From contig NZ_WEZG01000001.1 in assembly GCF_009176975.1 (NCBI RefSeq), positions 62,001 to 126,000 of the forward strand: a DNA stretch of 64,000 nucleotides, in the 5' to 3' direction. A program made the translations under genes and the position numbers. The stretch comes from Aureimonas psammosilenae. GTDB taxonomy: Bacteria > Pseudomonadota > Alphaproteobacteria > Rhizobiales > Rhizobiaceae. Shown in pieces: positions 18,343-27,136 of this stretch. The notes beneath the pieces were generated by a model. That model worked only from the letters and a program-made list of their open reading frames with translations, was not told the DNA's origin and searched no databases. The first letter of the stretch is position 1. Every line of letters begins with the position of its first letter.

Positions 18343-18978
18343 TCAGATCAGCGACAGGCCGGTGAGGTCGCTCATCAGACCGTAGCTGAAGACGGACGCG
18401 ATCATCATCAGGAGCGTGATGGCGACGGCTGCCTTGAGGTCGTTGCCGAGCGACACCGAGATCAGCCGCACCATGAAGGCGAGGGCGGCGAGCGAGGCGA
18501 TCACCGCGATCGTGGTTGCCGCTTGCGCCCCGCCGGTGGCGAGCACCAGAAGCTCCACCGGCATCATGATCCAGGCCAGAAACGCGTTGCCCCAGTTCGT
18601 CGCGACGACGAGCGGCACGATCTTGCGCTGGAGGCCGATCCACTTGGCGAGCGCCATCAGAAGAATGACCGGCACGATCCAGGCCAACACGTCGGCGAGC
18701 GCGTGGGCCGTGTAGATCAAAGCCGCGCCGGTATCGGCGACCGGCGCTTCGCGTTGGACGCCCTCGAACTCGATCCACGACAGGGCCATCGGCGGGAGGG
18801 CCACGAGAATCGCGAAGAACGAGGTCCAGAAGCCGTCGGCCGAAAGGTCAAGACGCCGCAGCCCTTCGCTGCGGCCGGCCATCATCTGGAACGTGCCCCG
18901 GAAGTAGTCGAGGATCTCGGAAAGGCTGGGCGTCGATTCAGGCGTGAGCCGCGAACCATCGGGTGATGAAGAGGTCAT
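18343..18978 (-). CDS. Uncharacterised multi-pass membrane protein
   Basis: 211 aa with five or six predicted membrane segments (about residues 50-68, 83-108, 118-147, 150-172 and 178-205). The only soluble part is the N-terminal 45 residues (polar, Ser/Asp-rich, with SLSEILDYFRGTF). It resembles conserved unknown membrane proteins found beside dapE in rhizobia and the general Yip1-like layout, but I cannot assign a function. The start overlaps the end of dapE by 41 bp, a long overlap; no other ATG occurs in the soluble N-terminal part. Co-transcription with dapE is likely. Confidence 0.65.
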   Translation of the reverse strand: MTSSSPDGSRLTPESTPSLSEILDYFRGTFQMMAGRSEGLRRLDLSADGFWTSFFAILVALPPMALSWIEFEGVQREAPVADTGAALIYTAHALADVLAWIVPVILLMALAKWIGLQRKIVPLVVATNWGNAFLAWIMMPVELLVLATGGAQAATTIAVIASLAALAFMVRLISVSLGNDLKAAVAITLLMMIASVFSYGLMSDLTGLSLI

Positions 18979-20140
18979 AGATCTCCGTCAGCGTCTCGAG
19001 GTCGGAGAGGGCGACCCTTTCATTGGCCATATGCATGGTGCGCCCGACAAGCCCGAATTCGACCACAGGACAATAATCCTTAATGAACCGGGCATCGGAT
19101 GTGCCGCCGGAGGTGGAGAGTTCGGGGCGTCGTCCCGTCACCTTTGCCACCGCGTCGCCGAGAATGCCGACCAGCGTGTCGTCGCGCGTCAGGAAGACTT
19201 CCGACGGGCGCTCGCGCCATTCCACGCGGTACGCGATGGGCTCTTCGCGGCCGGGGCGCAGGCGCGTGTTCCCGGCTGCTTCCTCCAGACGCCGCAGGAT
19301 CTCCGCTTCCAAGCCCTCCGGCGTCCATTCGTCGTTGAAGCGCACGTTGAACGAGGCTGCAGCGCGCGCCGGAATGACGTTGAAGGACGCGTTGCCGCCG
19401 GCATCCAGCATGGTCACTTCGAGATTGGAGGCCTGGAAGCGCTCGTTTCCGGCATCGAGCGGCTGAGCCAGAAGCGCGTCGATGAGCGTTGCGAGGCCGC
19501 GCACCGGGTTCTCGGCGAGATGGGGATAGGCGACGTGGCCCTGCCGCCCCGTCACCGTCACCGTGCCGGATAGGGAACCCCTGCGGCCGATCTTGATCAT
19601 GTCGCCGAGCGCGTTCGGATTGGTCGGCTCGCCGACGAGGCAGGCGTCGAAGCGCGCGCCCTTCTCCTTTGCATAAGCGAGGAGCTTTTCCGTGCCGTTC
19701 ACCGCCGGCCCTTCCTCGTCGCCGGTGATGAGAAGCGACACCGTGCCGGGCAGGCGCCCTTCGCGCCGGTGGATGCGAGCGAGAGCGGCGACGAAGCAGG
19801 CGATGCCGCCTTTCATGTCCACGGCGCCGCGCCCGAAGAGCTCGCCATTCTCCACCGCTGCCGCAAAAGGCGGATGGCGCCAGTCCGATTCGGGGCCGGG
19901 CGGCACCACGTCGGTGTGGCCGGCGAAGGCCAGATGCGGCCCGTTTTCCCCAGAAGAGGCGAGAAGATTCTCAACATCCGGTGTACCGCTTTGCGAAAAA
20001 ACCAGGCGTTCGACCCGAAAGCCGAGCGGAATCAGCATGTTTTCCAACTCGCTGAGGGCCCCCCCTTCCGCCGGGGTCACCGACGGGCAGCGGATCAAAC
20101 GGGCGAGAATCGCGGCGGGACTTGCGTCGAACTGGTGCAT
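18938..20140 (-). CDS. dapE: Succinyl-diaminopimelate desuccinylase
   Basis: Di-zinc amidohydrolase of the lysine/meso-diaminopimelate pathway, 400 aa from ATG 20140. Metal and catalytic residues are in GHTDVVPPG (His75, Asp77), GRGAVDMKGG (Asp108) and GDEEGPAVNGTEK (Glu142, Glu143). A dimerisation domain (about 180-295) is followed by the closing STSGGTSDARFI motif. It works downstream of DapD, encoded at 21.7 kb, supplying peptidoglycan precursors. Confidence 0.96.
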   Translation of the reverse strand: MHQFDASPAAILARLIRCPSVTPAEGGALSELENMLIPLGFRVERLVFSQSGTPDVENLLASSGENGPHLAFAGHTDVVPPGPESDWRHPPFAAAVENGELFGRGAVDMKGGIACFVAALARIHRREGRLPGTVSLLITGDEEGPAVNGTEKLLAYAKEKGARFDACLVGEPTNPNALGDMIKIGRRGSLSGTVTVTGRQGHVAYPHLAENPVRGLATLIDALLAQPLDAGNERFQASNLEVTMLDAGGNASFNVIPARAAASFNVRFNDEWTPEGLEAEILRRLEEAAGNTRLRPGREEPIAYRVEWRERPSEVFLTRDDTLVGILGDAVAKVTGRRPELSTSGGTSDARFIKDYCPVVEFGLVGRTMHMANERVALSDLETLTEIYDLFITRWFAAHA

Positions 20141-20312
20141 GGCTTGCCCGTAGCAGTCCCGATCGGCGGCGGCGAGACGTGAAATAGTTGCCAAAAGGTT
20201 TCACTTCGTTACAGGTTGTTCATCCGGACGTGATCGGGGCGCCGGCTGCCTTCTGGCTGCCACTTTTCGCCACGATCGCTGACCGGGACACGCAACGGGC
20301 GCGGAGACAGGC

Positions 20313-21635
20313 ATGCCAGCGGCACCGGGATCGATCGTTCGAGTGCTTTCCTCGCGAAAGCGCACCATCCGTCCCTTCGCCCTGGTGGCACTGGCAGCAC
20401 CGCTTGCCCTCGGCGCCTGCGTCGCCGAAAACGACATGAAGAGTTCGGCGCTTGCGCCCAGGCACCAGCAGCCGGCGACGACCCCGACCGGCGGCCCCGA
20501 TGCCTACGGCTATGCGCCGGTGCGGCTCGCCGCCCTCGGCGACGGTGCGCGCATCGCCCTGCCATCGACTCGCCCCGATCTCGCCAAGCTTCAAGCCGCG
20601 GCCCCGGCTGCGCCCGCCGCCGCCGCGACGGTCGCTCCGGCCAAACCCGAAACCGAACTCGCCGCCTTGAAGGCGGACGTGGAAGAGCGCCGCGCCGCGC
20701 TCGTGGTGCTCGGCGAAGGCAAGGGCGAACGCGTCGCCGTCGCGTCGCTCAAGCCCACCGAGGCCGAGACAGTGGTTCCGGCGCCCAAGCCGACCGTGAT
20801 GGCGACCGCCAGGAACATCATCGATCCGCGCAAGTCCGTTCCCGCCGCGATCTCGGCTGTCGCCCATTCGGCCGACGCCGTGAAGGTCGCCGCGATCGAC
20901 ACCACCACCCGCGCCTTCGACGCCGTGCAAACGCGCATCGGCGATACGTTCAAAGGCGACGACACTGTGACCGGCAGCGCGTCCATGGATCGCATGATCG
21001 AGGAAGCGGCGGCCGACAACGGCATTCCGACCGAACTCGCCTATGCCGTGGTGCGCGTCGAAAGCCATTACCGCCCGGACGTGATCGGCGGCGGTGCTTA
21101 TGGCCTGTCCCAGATCAAGCCGGCGACGGCTCGCGGCCTCGGCTATGATGGGCCGGCCAAGGGCCTCTTCGATCCCCAGACGAACCTGCGCTACGGAATG
21201 AAGTATCTCGCCGGCGCGTGGGAAAAGAGCGGCCACGACATCTGCGGCACGGCCATGCGCTACAAGGGCGGCCACCGCACCACGGTGATGAGCCGTTCGG
21301 CCGCCGCTTACTGCGCCAACGTCAAACGCCACATGGCCGCCATCAAGCGCAGCCGGGTGCCGGCATCGACGCTCGTCGCCTCCGCCGAGCCGCGCAAGCA
21401 GACCCCCGCCGTTCTGGCCGCCGCCGCCAAGCCGATCCACCGGGCGCCGCGCGCCGCCACCGTTCCCGCCGCGCCGGGCGGCATCGCGCTGGCGCTTGGG
21501 CAGACCGCGCCGTCGCCGAAGATCACGACCGTTGCCGATGCCGTGCCCGTGCCGACTGCCAAGGGCGGCCGGGTGCGCGTCTTCGCCGATGGCGAGGCCA
21601 CCGCCAACAGCCGCTACGGCTACGCCGAGCAATAA
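20313..21635 (+). CDS. Lipoprotein-like lytic transglycosylase (SLT domain)
   Basis: 440 aa. The N-terminus has a basic stretch, a hydrophobic core and LALGAC36, a possible lipobox, suggesting an outer-membrane lipoprotein. A long low-complexity Ala/Pro linker (about 45-215) leads to an SLT_1 domain (about 222-345) with VRVESHY (Glu250 catalytic) and GAYGLSQIKPATARGLGY. A Pro/Ala/Thr tail completes it. Probable function: local cutting of peptidoglycan. It is divergent from dapE across 172 bp. A strong hairpin follows the stop. Confidence 0.87.
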   Translation: MPAAPGSIVRVLSSRKRTIRPFALVALAAPLALGACVAENDMKSSALAPRHQQPATTPTGGPDAYGYAPVRLAALGDGARIALPSTRPDLAKLQAAAPAAPAAAATVAPAKPETELAALKADVEERRAALVVLGEGKGERVAVASLKPTEAETVVPAPKPTVMATARNIIDPRKSVPAAISAVAHSADAVKVAAIDTTTRAFDAVQTRIGDTFKGDDTVTGSASMDRMIEEAAADNGIPTELAYAVVRVESHYRPDVIGGGAYGLSQIKPATARGLGYDGPAKGLFDPQTNLRYGMKYLAGAWEKSGHDICGTAMRYKGGHRTTVMSRSAAAYCANVKRHMAAIKRSRVPASTLVASAEPRKQTPAVLAAAAKPIHRAPRAATVPAAPGGIALALGQTAPSPKITTVADAVPVPTAKGGRVRVFADGEATANSRYGYAEQ

Positions 21636-21681
21636 AAAAGGCGCGGACCGCCCAAGCGGTCGCACCTTCGAGAGCATGATG

Positions 21682-21710
21682 AAACGGCGCGGTCGATCAC
21701 CGCGCCGTTT
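21682..21710. terminator. Bidirectional terminator hairpin
   Basis: AAACGGCGCGG (21682-21692) pairs perfectly with CCGCGCCGTTT (21700-21710) around a 7-base loop. It lies between the convergent SLT lipoprotein and dapD genes. The A-rich and T-rich stem ends could serve both strands. Confidence 0.75.
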
Positions 21711-21717
21711 CTGCATT

Positions 21718-22572
21718 TCAGCTCCGCAGAAGGTCGTTGATCGAGGTCTTGGAGCGGGTGCGCTCGTCCACGCGCTTCACGATCACCGCGCAGTAAAGGG
21801 CCGGTCCGGGCTCGCCGTTGCCCATCGCCTTGCCGGGCAGGGAGCCGGCGACGACCACCGAATAAGGCGGCACTTCGCCATAGGTGATCGAGCCCGTTTC
21901 GCGGTCGACGATCTTGGTGGACTGGCCGATGAAGACGCCCATGCCGAGCACCGAGCCTTCGCGCACGATGCAGCCCTCGACCACTTCCGAGCGCGCGCCG
22001 ATGAAGCAATTGTCCTCGATGATGGTGGGACCTGCTTGAAGCGGCTCCAGAACGCCGCCGATGCCGACGCCCCCGGACAGATGCACATGCGCGCCGATCT
22101 GCGCGCAGGAGCCGACGGTGGCCCAGGTGTCGACCATCGTGCCCTCGCCGACGGACGCGCCGAGATTGACGAAGCTCGGCATCAGGATGGCGTTGCGGCC
22201 GATATGGGCCGAACGGCGCACCACCGCGCCCGGCACGACGCGAAAGCCGGCCTCGCGAAAGCGGTTCTCGTCCCAGCCGGCGAATTTGGACGGCACCTTG
22301 TCCCACCATGTCGCGCCGCCGGGGCCGCCTTCCACGACGCTCATGTCGTTGAGGCGGAAGGACAGAAGCACGGCCTTCTTCAGCCATTGATGCACCGTCC
22401 AGGTGCCGTCGTCCCCGCGCGAGGCGACGCGCGCCGCGCCGGTGTCGAGAAGGTTCAAGGCCGCCTCGACGGCCTCGCGAACCTCGCCGCCTGTCGAAGC
22501 GGAAATCGTGTCGCGCGCCTCGAAGGCGTTTTCGATCGTCCGCTCCAGGGCGGCGTGGCTTTCGGCCGGCAT
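21718..22572 (-). CDS. dapD: Tetrahydrodipicolinate N-succinyltransferase
   Basis: Succinylates tetrahydrodipicolinate in diaminopimelate synthesis; 284 aa. A left-handed beta-helix of hexapeptide repeats spans about 100-225 ([20 protein letters not shown], then [20 protein letters not shown]). The ATG at 22572 is chosen because AGGAAAAGG lies just upstream; an in-frame ATG seven codons earlier would overlap that site. It is divergent from the LOG-family gene. Substrate flow continues to DapE at 19-20 kb. Confidence 0.96.
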   Translation of the reverse strand: MPAESHAALERTIENAFEARDTISASTGGEVREAVEAALNLLDTGAARVASRGDDGTWTVHQWLKKAVLLSFRLNDMSVVEGGPGGATWWDKVPSKFAGWDENRFREAGFRVVPGAVVRRSAHIGRNAILMPSFVNLGASVGEGTMVDTWATVGSCAQIGAHVHLSGGVGIGGVLEPLQAGPTIIEDNCFIGARSEVVEGCIVREGSVLGMGVFIGQSTKIVDRETGSITYGEVPPYSVVVAGSLPGKAMGNGEPGPALYCAVIVKRVDERTRSKTSINDLLRS

Positions 22573-22670
22573 GACGTGTCCTTTTCCTCGCAAAGCGCGT
22601 TTCCCCTATGAGAAGGGCGATGGTGCGTCAACGAGGGTCGTGTCGCCAGGCCGAGAAGGAGAAGAGTGAG

Positions 22671-23531
22671 ATGAGCGAACGGGAAGGCGGCGAACGGCGG
22701 CCGGATGGAAGCTGGGACCCATTTCCAGCCTCGCACGAGGATCGGCAAACGGCGAAGGTGAAGCCGGACACGGCGCAAACGCGCTCGCCCACCTATCGTC
22801 TCGCCTATGACGATCCGGACTTCCTTGCGAGCGAGGCGATGCGGGGCGTGCGCCTGCAACTCGAAATGATGAAGCCCGAACTGAAGCTGAAGGAAGAGGG
22901 CATCCTGTCCACCATCGTCCTGTTCGGCGGGGCGCGCATCCCAGAGCCCGGACGCCCCGCCTGGGCGGCACGCAACGAGGAACAGAAGAGGCGGCTCGAA
23001 GCCAATTCCCGTTACTACGACGAAGCGCGGCGTTTCGCGCGACTGGCTTCCCAGCATTCGGCCAATTCCTCAGGGGGCAAGGAATATGTGATCGTGACGG
23101 GCGGGGGACCCGGCGTGATGGAAGCCGGCAATCGCGGCGCGACCGATGTCGGGGCGGTGTCGATCGCGCTCAACATCACCCTGCCGCACGAGCAGATGCC
23201 GAATCCCTATGTGACGCCCGAACTCTCCTTCAATTTCCATTATTTCGCGCTACGCAAGATGCATTTCCTCCTGCGCGCCAAGGCCATCGCCATCTTTCCC
23301 GGCGGTTTCGGCACGATGGACGAACTCTTCGAGGGCCTGACGCTGATCCAAACGGGGCGCATGGCGAAGATGCCGGTGATCCTCTTCGGCGAAAGCTTCT
23401 GGCGGCGCGTCCTCGACTTCGAGTTCCTGGCCCAGGAAGGCACCATCGCCCCGGACGATCTCGCCCTCCTGACCTTCGTGGAAACGGCGGAAGACGGCTG
23501 GGCCTCGATCCGGAAATTCTATGGATTTTAG
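22671..23531 (+). CDS. LOG-family protein (possible cytokinin riboside monophosphate phosphoribohydrolase)
   Basis: 286 aa Rossmann-fold protein. The family motifs GGGPGVMEAGNRGA and PGGFGTMDELFE are both intact, the latter being the PGGxGTxxE nucleotide-binding and catalytic signature. LOG enzymes release a base from nucleoside 5'-monophosphates. An N-terminal extension of about 100 residues (including LASEAMRGVRLQLEM) marks the longer type II group common in alphaproteobacteria. The start at 22671 follows AGGAGAAG. Whether it makes cytokinin or acts on purine nucleotides cannot be told. Confidence 0.85.
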   Translation: MSEREGGERRPDGSWDPFPASHEDRQTAKVKPDTAQTRSPTYRLAYDDPDFLASEAMRGVRLQLEMMKPELKLKEEGILSTIVLFGGARIPEPGRPAWAARNEEQKRRLEANSRYYDEARRFARLASQHSANSSGGKEYVIVTGGGPGVMEAGNRGATDVGAVSIALNITLPHEQMPNPYVTPELSFNFHYFALRKMHFLLRAKAIAIFPGGFGTMDELFEGLTLIQTGRMAKMPVILFGESFWRRVLDFEFLAQEGTIAPDDLALLTFVETAEDGWASIRKFYGF

Positions 23532-23538
23532 AAAGTTG

Positions 23539-23563
23539 GGAGCCTTCCCAGCCCGGCAACGTT
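23539..23563 (+). promoter_or_regulatory. Possible EcfG-type (general stress) promoter
   Basis: GGAGC (23539-23543), then exactly 16 bp, then CGTT (23560-23563). The alphaproteobacterial EcfG consensus is GGAAC-N16/17-CGTT, so there is one mismatch. It lies 59 bp before the ATG of a small gene and right after the LOG stop. Confidence 0.4.
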
Positions 23564-23621
23564 TGCAACGTGAAGGAACGACGACAGGGCGGCCGATGAA
23601 CGCTGCCCAAGGAAAGAGGAC

Positions 23622-23900
23622 ATGACCGACACCGATTCCGACATGATGCTGCGCCAGCAGAATCAGGACACGCCCCAGACGATCGATGGCCTCGGCCCCA
23701 AGGGTCCGGCCGATCTCGACGAGCGCGACGGCCGCGACCGCATGCAGGCCATGCGCGGAGTGCCGGCAGGGCCGGGGAGCCAGGACGGCGTGCTGCAGCA
23801 GAACACGCGCGGCATGTCCAGTGTGAAGGCTGCCAAGACGGGTGGCGCGCGCAAGGCCGGCGGCCTCGTGCGCAAGGGGCGCTCGCTCCTCGGAGCGTAG
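23622..23900 (+). CDS. Small hypothetical protein, 92 aa
   Basis: I do not recognise a family. The chain is hydrophilic throughout: an acidic and Gln-rich N-terminal half (MTDTDSDMMLRQQNQDTPQT), a Gly/Pro/Asp middle and a strongly basic C-terminus (KAAKTGGARKAGGLVRKGRS). It has no signal or membrane segment, so it is likely cytoplasmic, possibly disordered and nucleic-acid binding. The ribosome site AAGGAAAGAGG before ATG 23622 is strong, and codon use matches the neighbours, which supports it being real. It ends 6 bp before the convergent HAD gene. A possible EcfG-type promoter upstream hints at stress expression. Confidence 0.6.
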   Translation: MTDTDSDMMLRQQNQDTPQTIDGLGPKGPADLDERDGRDRMQAMRGVPAGPGSQDGVLQQNTRGMSSVKAAKTGGARKAGGLVRKGRSLLGA

Positions 23901-23906
23901 AGTTCC

Positions 23907-24644
23907 TTAAGGTAGGACACGGCGCAGGAAGGCGGCGAGGTCGTCGGTGACGAAGTCGATATGCTCGCCGCCGCGACCCTCATGCTCCCAGGATTCCGCG
24001 AAGGCATCGATGATCTCGCCCTCCAACGGTGCCGGCACGATCAGAACCGTTCGCATACCGAGTCGCCGGGGCGCTTCGAGATTGCGCGCCAGATCCTCGA
24101 ACATCGCGGCGCGGGTGGGATCGAGCTTGAACTGGGCGACGAACTTCTCGTAGGTCGCGAGCGCCGGCTTCGGATTGAGGCCCGCGGCCACGATGTCGAA
24201 GATATCCTCGAACTCATCGAGAATGCCCAGCGCCCGCGCGGTGCGCTCGGCATGGCCGCGATCGCCGTTGGTGAAGATGAACTTGCGGCCGGGCAGGGCC
24301 TTGATCTCGGCGCCAAGCGCCGGATCGGCCGCGATCCCGGAATAGTCGATGTCGTGGACGAAACGCAGGAATGCGTCCGGGTCGATGTCGTGGACGTTCA
24401 TCAGCCCGCGCAGCGTCGTGCCGTGCTCACGATAGAAGCTTTTCTGGATGCGTCGCGCCTCGTCGGCCGGCAGGCTCAGAAGCTCCGACACGAACTGCGT
24501 CATCCGCACGTCGATCTGCGAGAAGAGATCGGTGCGGCGCGGATAAAGCGTGTTGTCGAGATCGAAGATCCAGTTCTCGACATGGGCAAAGTCGGCGGGC
24601 GAAGCCTCGCGGGTCGTGGCGATGTCGGAGTTGTCGGCGGTCAT
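23907..24644 (-). CDS. HAD-family pyrimidine 5'-nucleotidase
   Basis: 245 aa HAD phosphatase with nucleophile motif FDLDNTLYP (Asp28, Asp30), motif II FTNGD and motif IV AAMFEDLARNLEAP. The DNTLYP variant and the cap sequence are typical of the SDT1/PHM8-like pyrimidine 5'-nucleotidase group, which dephosphorylates UMP, CMP or related nucleotides. ATG 24644 is chosen because the longer open frame upstream overlaps the neighbouring terminator. In many rhizobia this gene sits near dapD and argB, as here. Confidence 0.88.
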   Translation of the reverse strand: MTADNSDIATTREASPADFAHVENWIFDLDNTLYPRRTDLFSQIDVRMTQFVSELLSLPADEARRIQKSFYREHGTTLRGLMNVHDIDPDAFLRFVHDIDYSGIAADPALGAEIKALPGRKFIFTNGDRGHAERTARALGILDEFEDIFDIVAAGLNPKPALATYEKFVAQFKLDPTRAAMFEDLARNLEAPRRLGMRTVLIVPAPLEGEIIDAFAESWEHEGRGGEHIDFVTDDLAAFLRRVLP

Positions 24645-24693
24645 GACCTTCGTCGAACACGGGTCCGAGTCCGGCGTCAACTCCCGGTGGACA

Positions 24694-24728
24694 TGAAAAA
24701 GGGCGGCCCGTTCTCGGGACCGCCCTTC
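24694..24728 (-). terminator. Rho-independent terminator
   Basis: On the minus strand a stem AAGGGCGG(T)CCCG / CGGGCCGCCCTT ends in TTTTT, just downstream of the MHS transporter stop at 24746. It is followed by the start of the HAD gene region. Confidence 0.8.
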
Positions 24729-24745
24729 TTTGTTGTTCAACGGCT

Positions 24746-26038
24746 TCAGCGCAGGGCGCCGCGCGGGACCGCCAGAAGCGCGACGAAGGTGATCACCGCC
24801 GCCGCCGACATGTACCAACCGACCGCCGGCAGGCCGTAGCCGGAAGCCAGATAGGTGGCGATGGTGGGCGCCAGCGAAGCGCCGACGACGCCGCCGAGAT
24901 TGAAGGTCAGCGAAGCGCCGGTATAGCGCACGTTCGTCGGGAAGAGTTCCGACAGCGCCGTGCCGAGCGGGCCATAGGTCAGGCCCATCAGCGAGAAGCC
25001 GACGATCTGGAAGATCGCGACGTCCATCAGCGTGCCCGCGCCGAAGAGCGGCTCGAACAGGAAGCCGAAGATGGCGATGGCGACGGTAGTGGCGAGCAGC
25101 GTGGCGCGCGGTCCGAAACGGTCGGCAGCGAGCGCCGACACCGGGATCGCCAAGCCGAAGAACACGACGCCGAGCATCTGCACGGGCAGGAACTGGCCGC
25201 GCGTATAACCGAGCGAGCTGGTGCCCCAGGACAGGACGAAGGTCGTCATCAGGTAGAAGAGCACGAAGGTCGCGAGCGCCCCGAACGTGCCGACCAGGAG
25301 ATGGCGCTTGTAGTCGGCGAACACCGTCTTGAAGGGCACCGACACGCGCTCGTGCTTCTCGATCGCGCGCTTGAAGTCCGGCGTCTCATGGATCTTCAGG
25401 CGCACCCAAAGGCCGACGATCACGAGAAGCGCCGAGGCGATGAAGGGAATGCGCCAGCCGTAGGAGAAGAACTGCTCGTCCGTCATCACGTCGGACAGGA
25501 TCAGGAAGGAGCCGGTGGCGCAGATGAAGCCGATCGGTGCGCCAAGCTGCGGGAACATGCCGTACCAAGCCTTGCGGCCGGGAGGGGCGTTCTCCGTCGC
25601 GAGCAGGACCGCGCCGCCCCATTCGCCGCCGAGGCCGAGGCCCTGGCCGATGCGGCAGAGCGTGAGAAGCAAGGGCGCCAGAACGCCGGCCGCCGCATAG
25701 GTCGGCAGAAGCCCGATGGCCACCGTCGACAGGCCCATGGTCATGAGCGCCGCCACCAGCGTCGCCTTACGGCCGATCCTGTCGCCGAAATGGCCGAACA
25801 AGGCCGCACCGATGGGCCGCGCGAAGAAGGCGACCGCGAAGGTCGCGAAGCTCTTCAAGGTCGCGGTGGAGGGATCGGCGCTCGGAAAGAAGAGCTGCGG
25901 GAAGACGAGAACCGCCGCCGTCGCGTAGATATAGAAGTCGAAGAACTCGATCGTCGTGCCGATGAGGCTTGCGAACAGGACGCGACGCTTGGAGTTGGCG
26001 GGGGCCGCTGTTTCGGCGGCAGGGGAGGCGACACTCAC
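24746..26038 (-). CDS. MFS transporter, metabolite:H+ symporter (MHS) family
   Basis: 430 aa, twelve membrane segments. The opening GTTIEFFDFYIYATAAVLVF is the MHS signature shared by ShiA, ProP and KgtP, and GHFGDRIGRKATLV is the loop 2-3 motif. It most resembles general organic acid or betaine importers; the substrate is undetermined. The start is GTG 26038. It is monocistronic, with its own terminator, lying between the HAD gene and argB on the same strand. Confidence 0.88.
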   Translation of the reverse strand: MSVASPAAETAAPANSKRRVLFASLIGTTIEFFDFYIYATAAVLVFPQLFFPSADPSTATLKSFATFAVAFFARPIGAALFGHFGDRIGRKATLVAALMTMGLSTVAIGLLPTYAAAGVLAPLLLTLCRIGQGLGLGGEWGGAVLLATENAPPGRKAWYGMFPQLGAPIGFICATGSFLILSDVMTDEQFFSYGWRIPFIASALLVIVGLWVRLKIHETPDFKRAIEKHERVSVPFKTVFADYKRHLLVGTFGALATFVLFYLMTTFVLSWGTSSLGYTRGQFLPVQMLGVVFFGLAIPVSALAADRFGPRATLLATTVAIAIFGFLFEPLFGAGTLMDVAIFQIVGFSLMGLTYGPLGTALSELFPTNVRYTGASLTFNLGGVVGASLAPTIATYLASGYGLPAVGWYMSAAAVITFVALLAVPRGALR

Positions 26039-26165
26039 GGGGCGTGACTTTCGGAGTTGACGGCAGCGTAACGAGGGTTACGTTTCCGCCGCCGTACCGC
26101 AGGTTACGCCGTTTGACAAGGCGAGACCTGCCACGGTTGCCCGCGATTCGTGTCGGCAGAAGGCG

Positions 26166-27059
26166 TCAGCGAACGATCAGCGTGCCCGCGCCGTGTTCCG
26201 TCAGGAGCTCCAGAAGAACGGCGTGCCGCGTCTTGCCGTTGAGGATCACGACGCCCTCGACGCCGCGCTCCAGCGCGTCGATGCAGGTCTCGACCTTCGG
26301 GATCATGCCTCCCGAAATGGTGCCGTCGCGGATCAGCGCGCGGGCTTCGGAGACCGTCAGTTCCTTGATGAGCTCCTTGTTTTTGGTCAGAACGCCCGGA
26401 ACGTCGGTGAGGAACAGGAGGCGGCTCGCCGACAGGGCGCCGGCGATGGCGCCGGCGAACGTGTCGGCATTGATGTTGTAGGTCGCGCCGTCGCGGCCCG
26501 GCGCAACGGGGGCGATCACCGGGATCATCTCGGAGCGGGCGAGAAGGTCGAGAAGCGTGCGGTCGATTTCCACCGGCTCGCCGACGAAGCCGAGGTCGAG
26601 AACGCGCTCGATGTTGGAATCGGGGTCGACGATGACCTTCTTGGCCTTTTCGGCGAAGACCATGTTGCCGTCCTTGCCGCAAAGGCCGATCGCCCATTCG
26701 CCCTCGGCGTTGATGAGGGCGACGATTTCCTTGTTGATGGAGCCGGCGAGAACCATCTCGACCACTTCCACCGTGCGCTGGTCGGTGACGCGAAGGCCGT
26801 GCTCGAAACGCGACTCGATGCCGAGCTTGGTCAGCATCGCGCCGATCTGCGGCCCGCCGCCATGAACGACGATCGGGTTGACGCCGGACTGCTTCAGAAG
26901 CGCGATGTCGCGGGCGAAGGCGCGGCCGAGATCGGCATTGCCCATGGCGTGGCCGCCATATTTCACCACCACGGTCTTGTGCTCGTAGGCCTGCATATAG
27001 GGCAGGGCCTGGGCGAGGAGTTCGGCTTGGGTCTCGCCGTGGGTCGACTGCGCTTCCAT
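26166..27059 (-). CDS. argB: Acetylglutamate kinase
   Basis: Phosphorylates N-acetylglutamate in arginine synthesis; 297 aa. Motifs: [21 protein letters not shown] (substrate glycine loops), [13 protein letters not shown] and [10 protein letters not shown]. The frame stays open for a further 900 bp upstream inside prpE, but ATG 27059 fits the family, and the extra leader is the prpE complement frame. An N-terminal helix before YMQAYEH fits the arginine-inhibited hexameric type. It lies 77 bp after prpE on the same strand. Confidence 0.96.
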   Translation of the reverse strand: MEAQSTHGETQAELLAQALPYMQAYEHKTVVVKYGGHAMGNADLGRAFARDIALLKQSGVNPIVVHGGGPQIGAMLTKLGIESRFEHGLRVTDQRTVEVVEMVLAGSINKEIVALINAEGEWAIGLCGKDGNMVFAEKAKKVIVDPDSNIERVLDLGFVGEPVEIDRTLLDLLARSEMIPVIAPVAPGRDGATYNINADTFAGAIAGALSASRLLFLTDVPGVLTKNKELIKELTVSEARALIRDGTISGGMIPKVETCIDALERGVEGVVILNGKTRHAVLLELLTEHGAGTLIVR

Positions 27060-27136
27060 GTCGGTCTTGTCGCTCCGCGATGCTTCGGATCGGCGATGGG
27101 CAGCGTTTAGCGGCAATGCCGCGCTGCGGCAACCGA

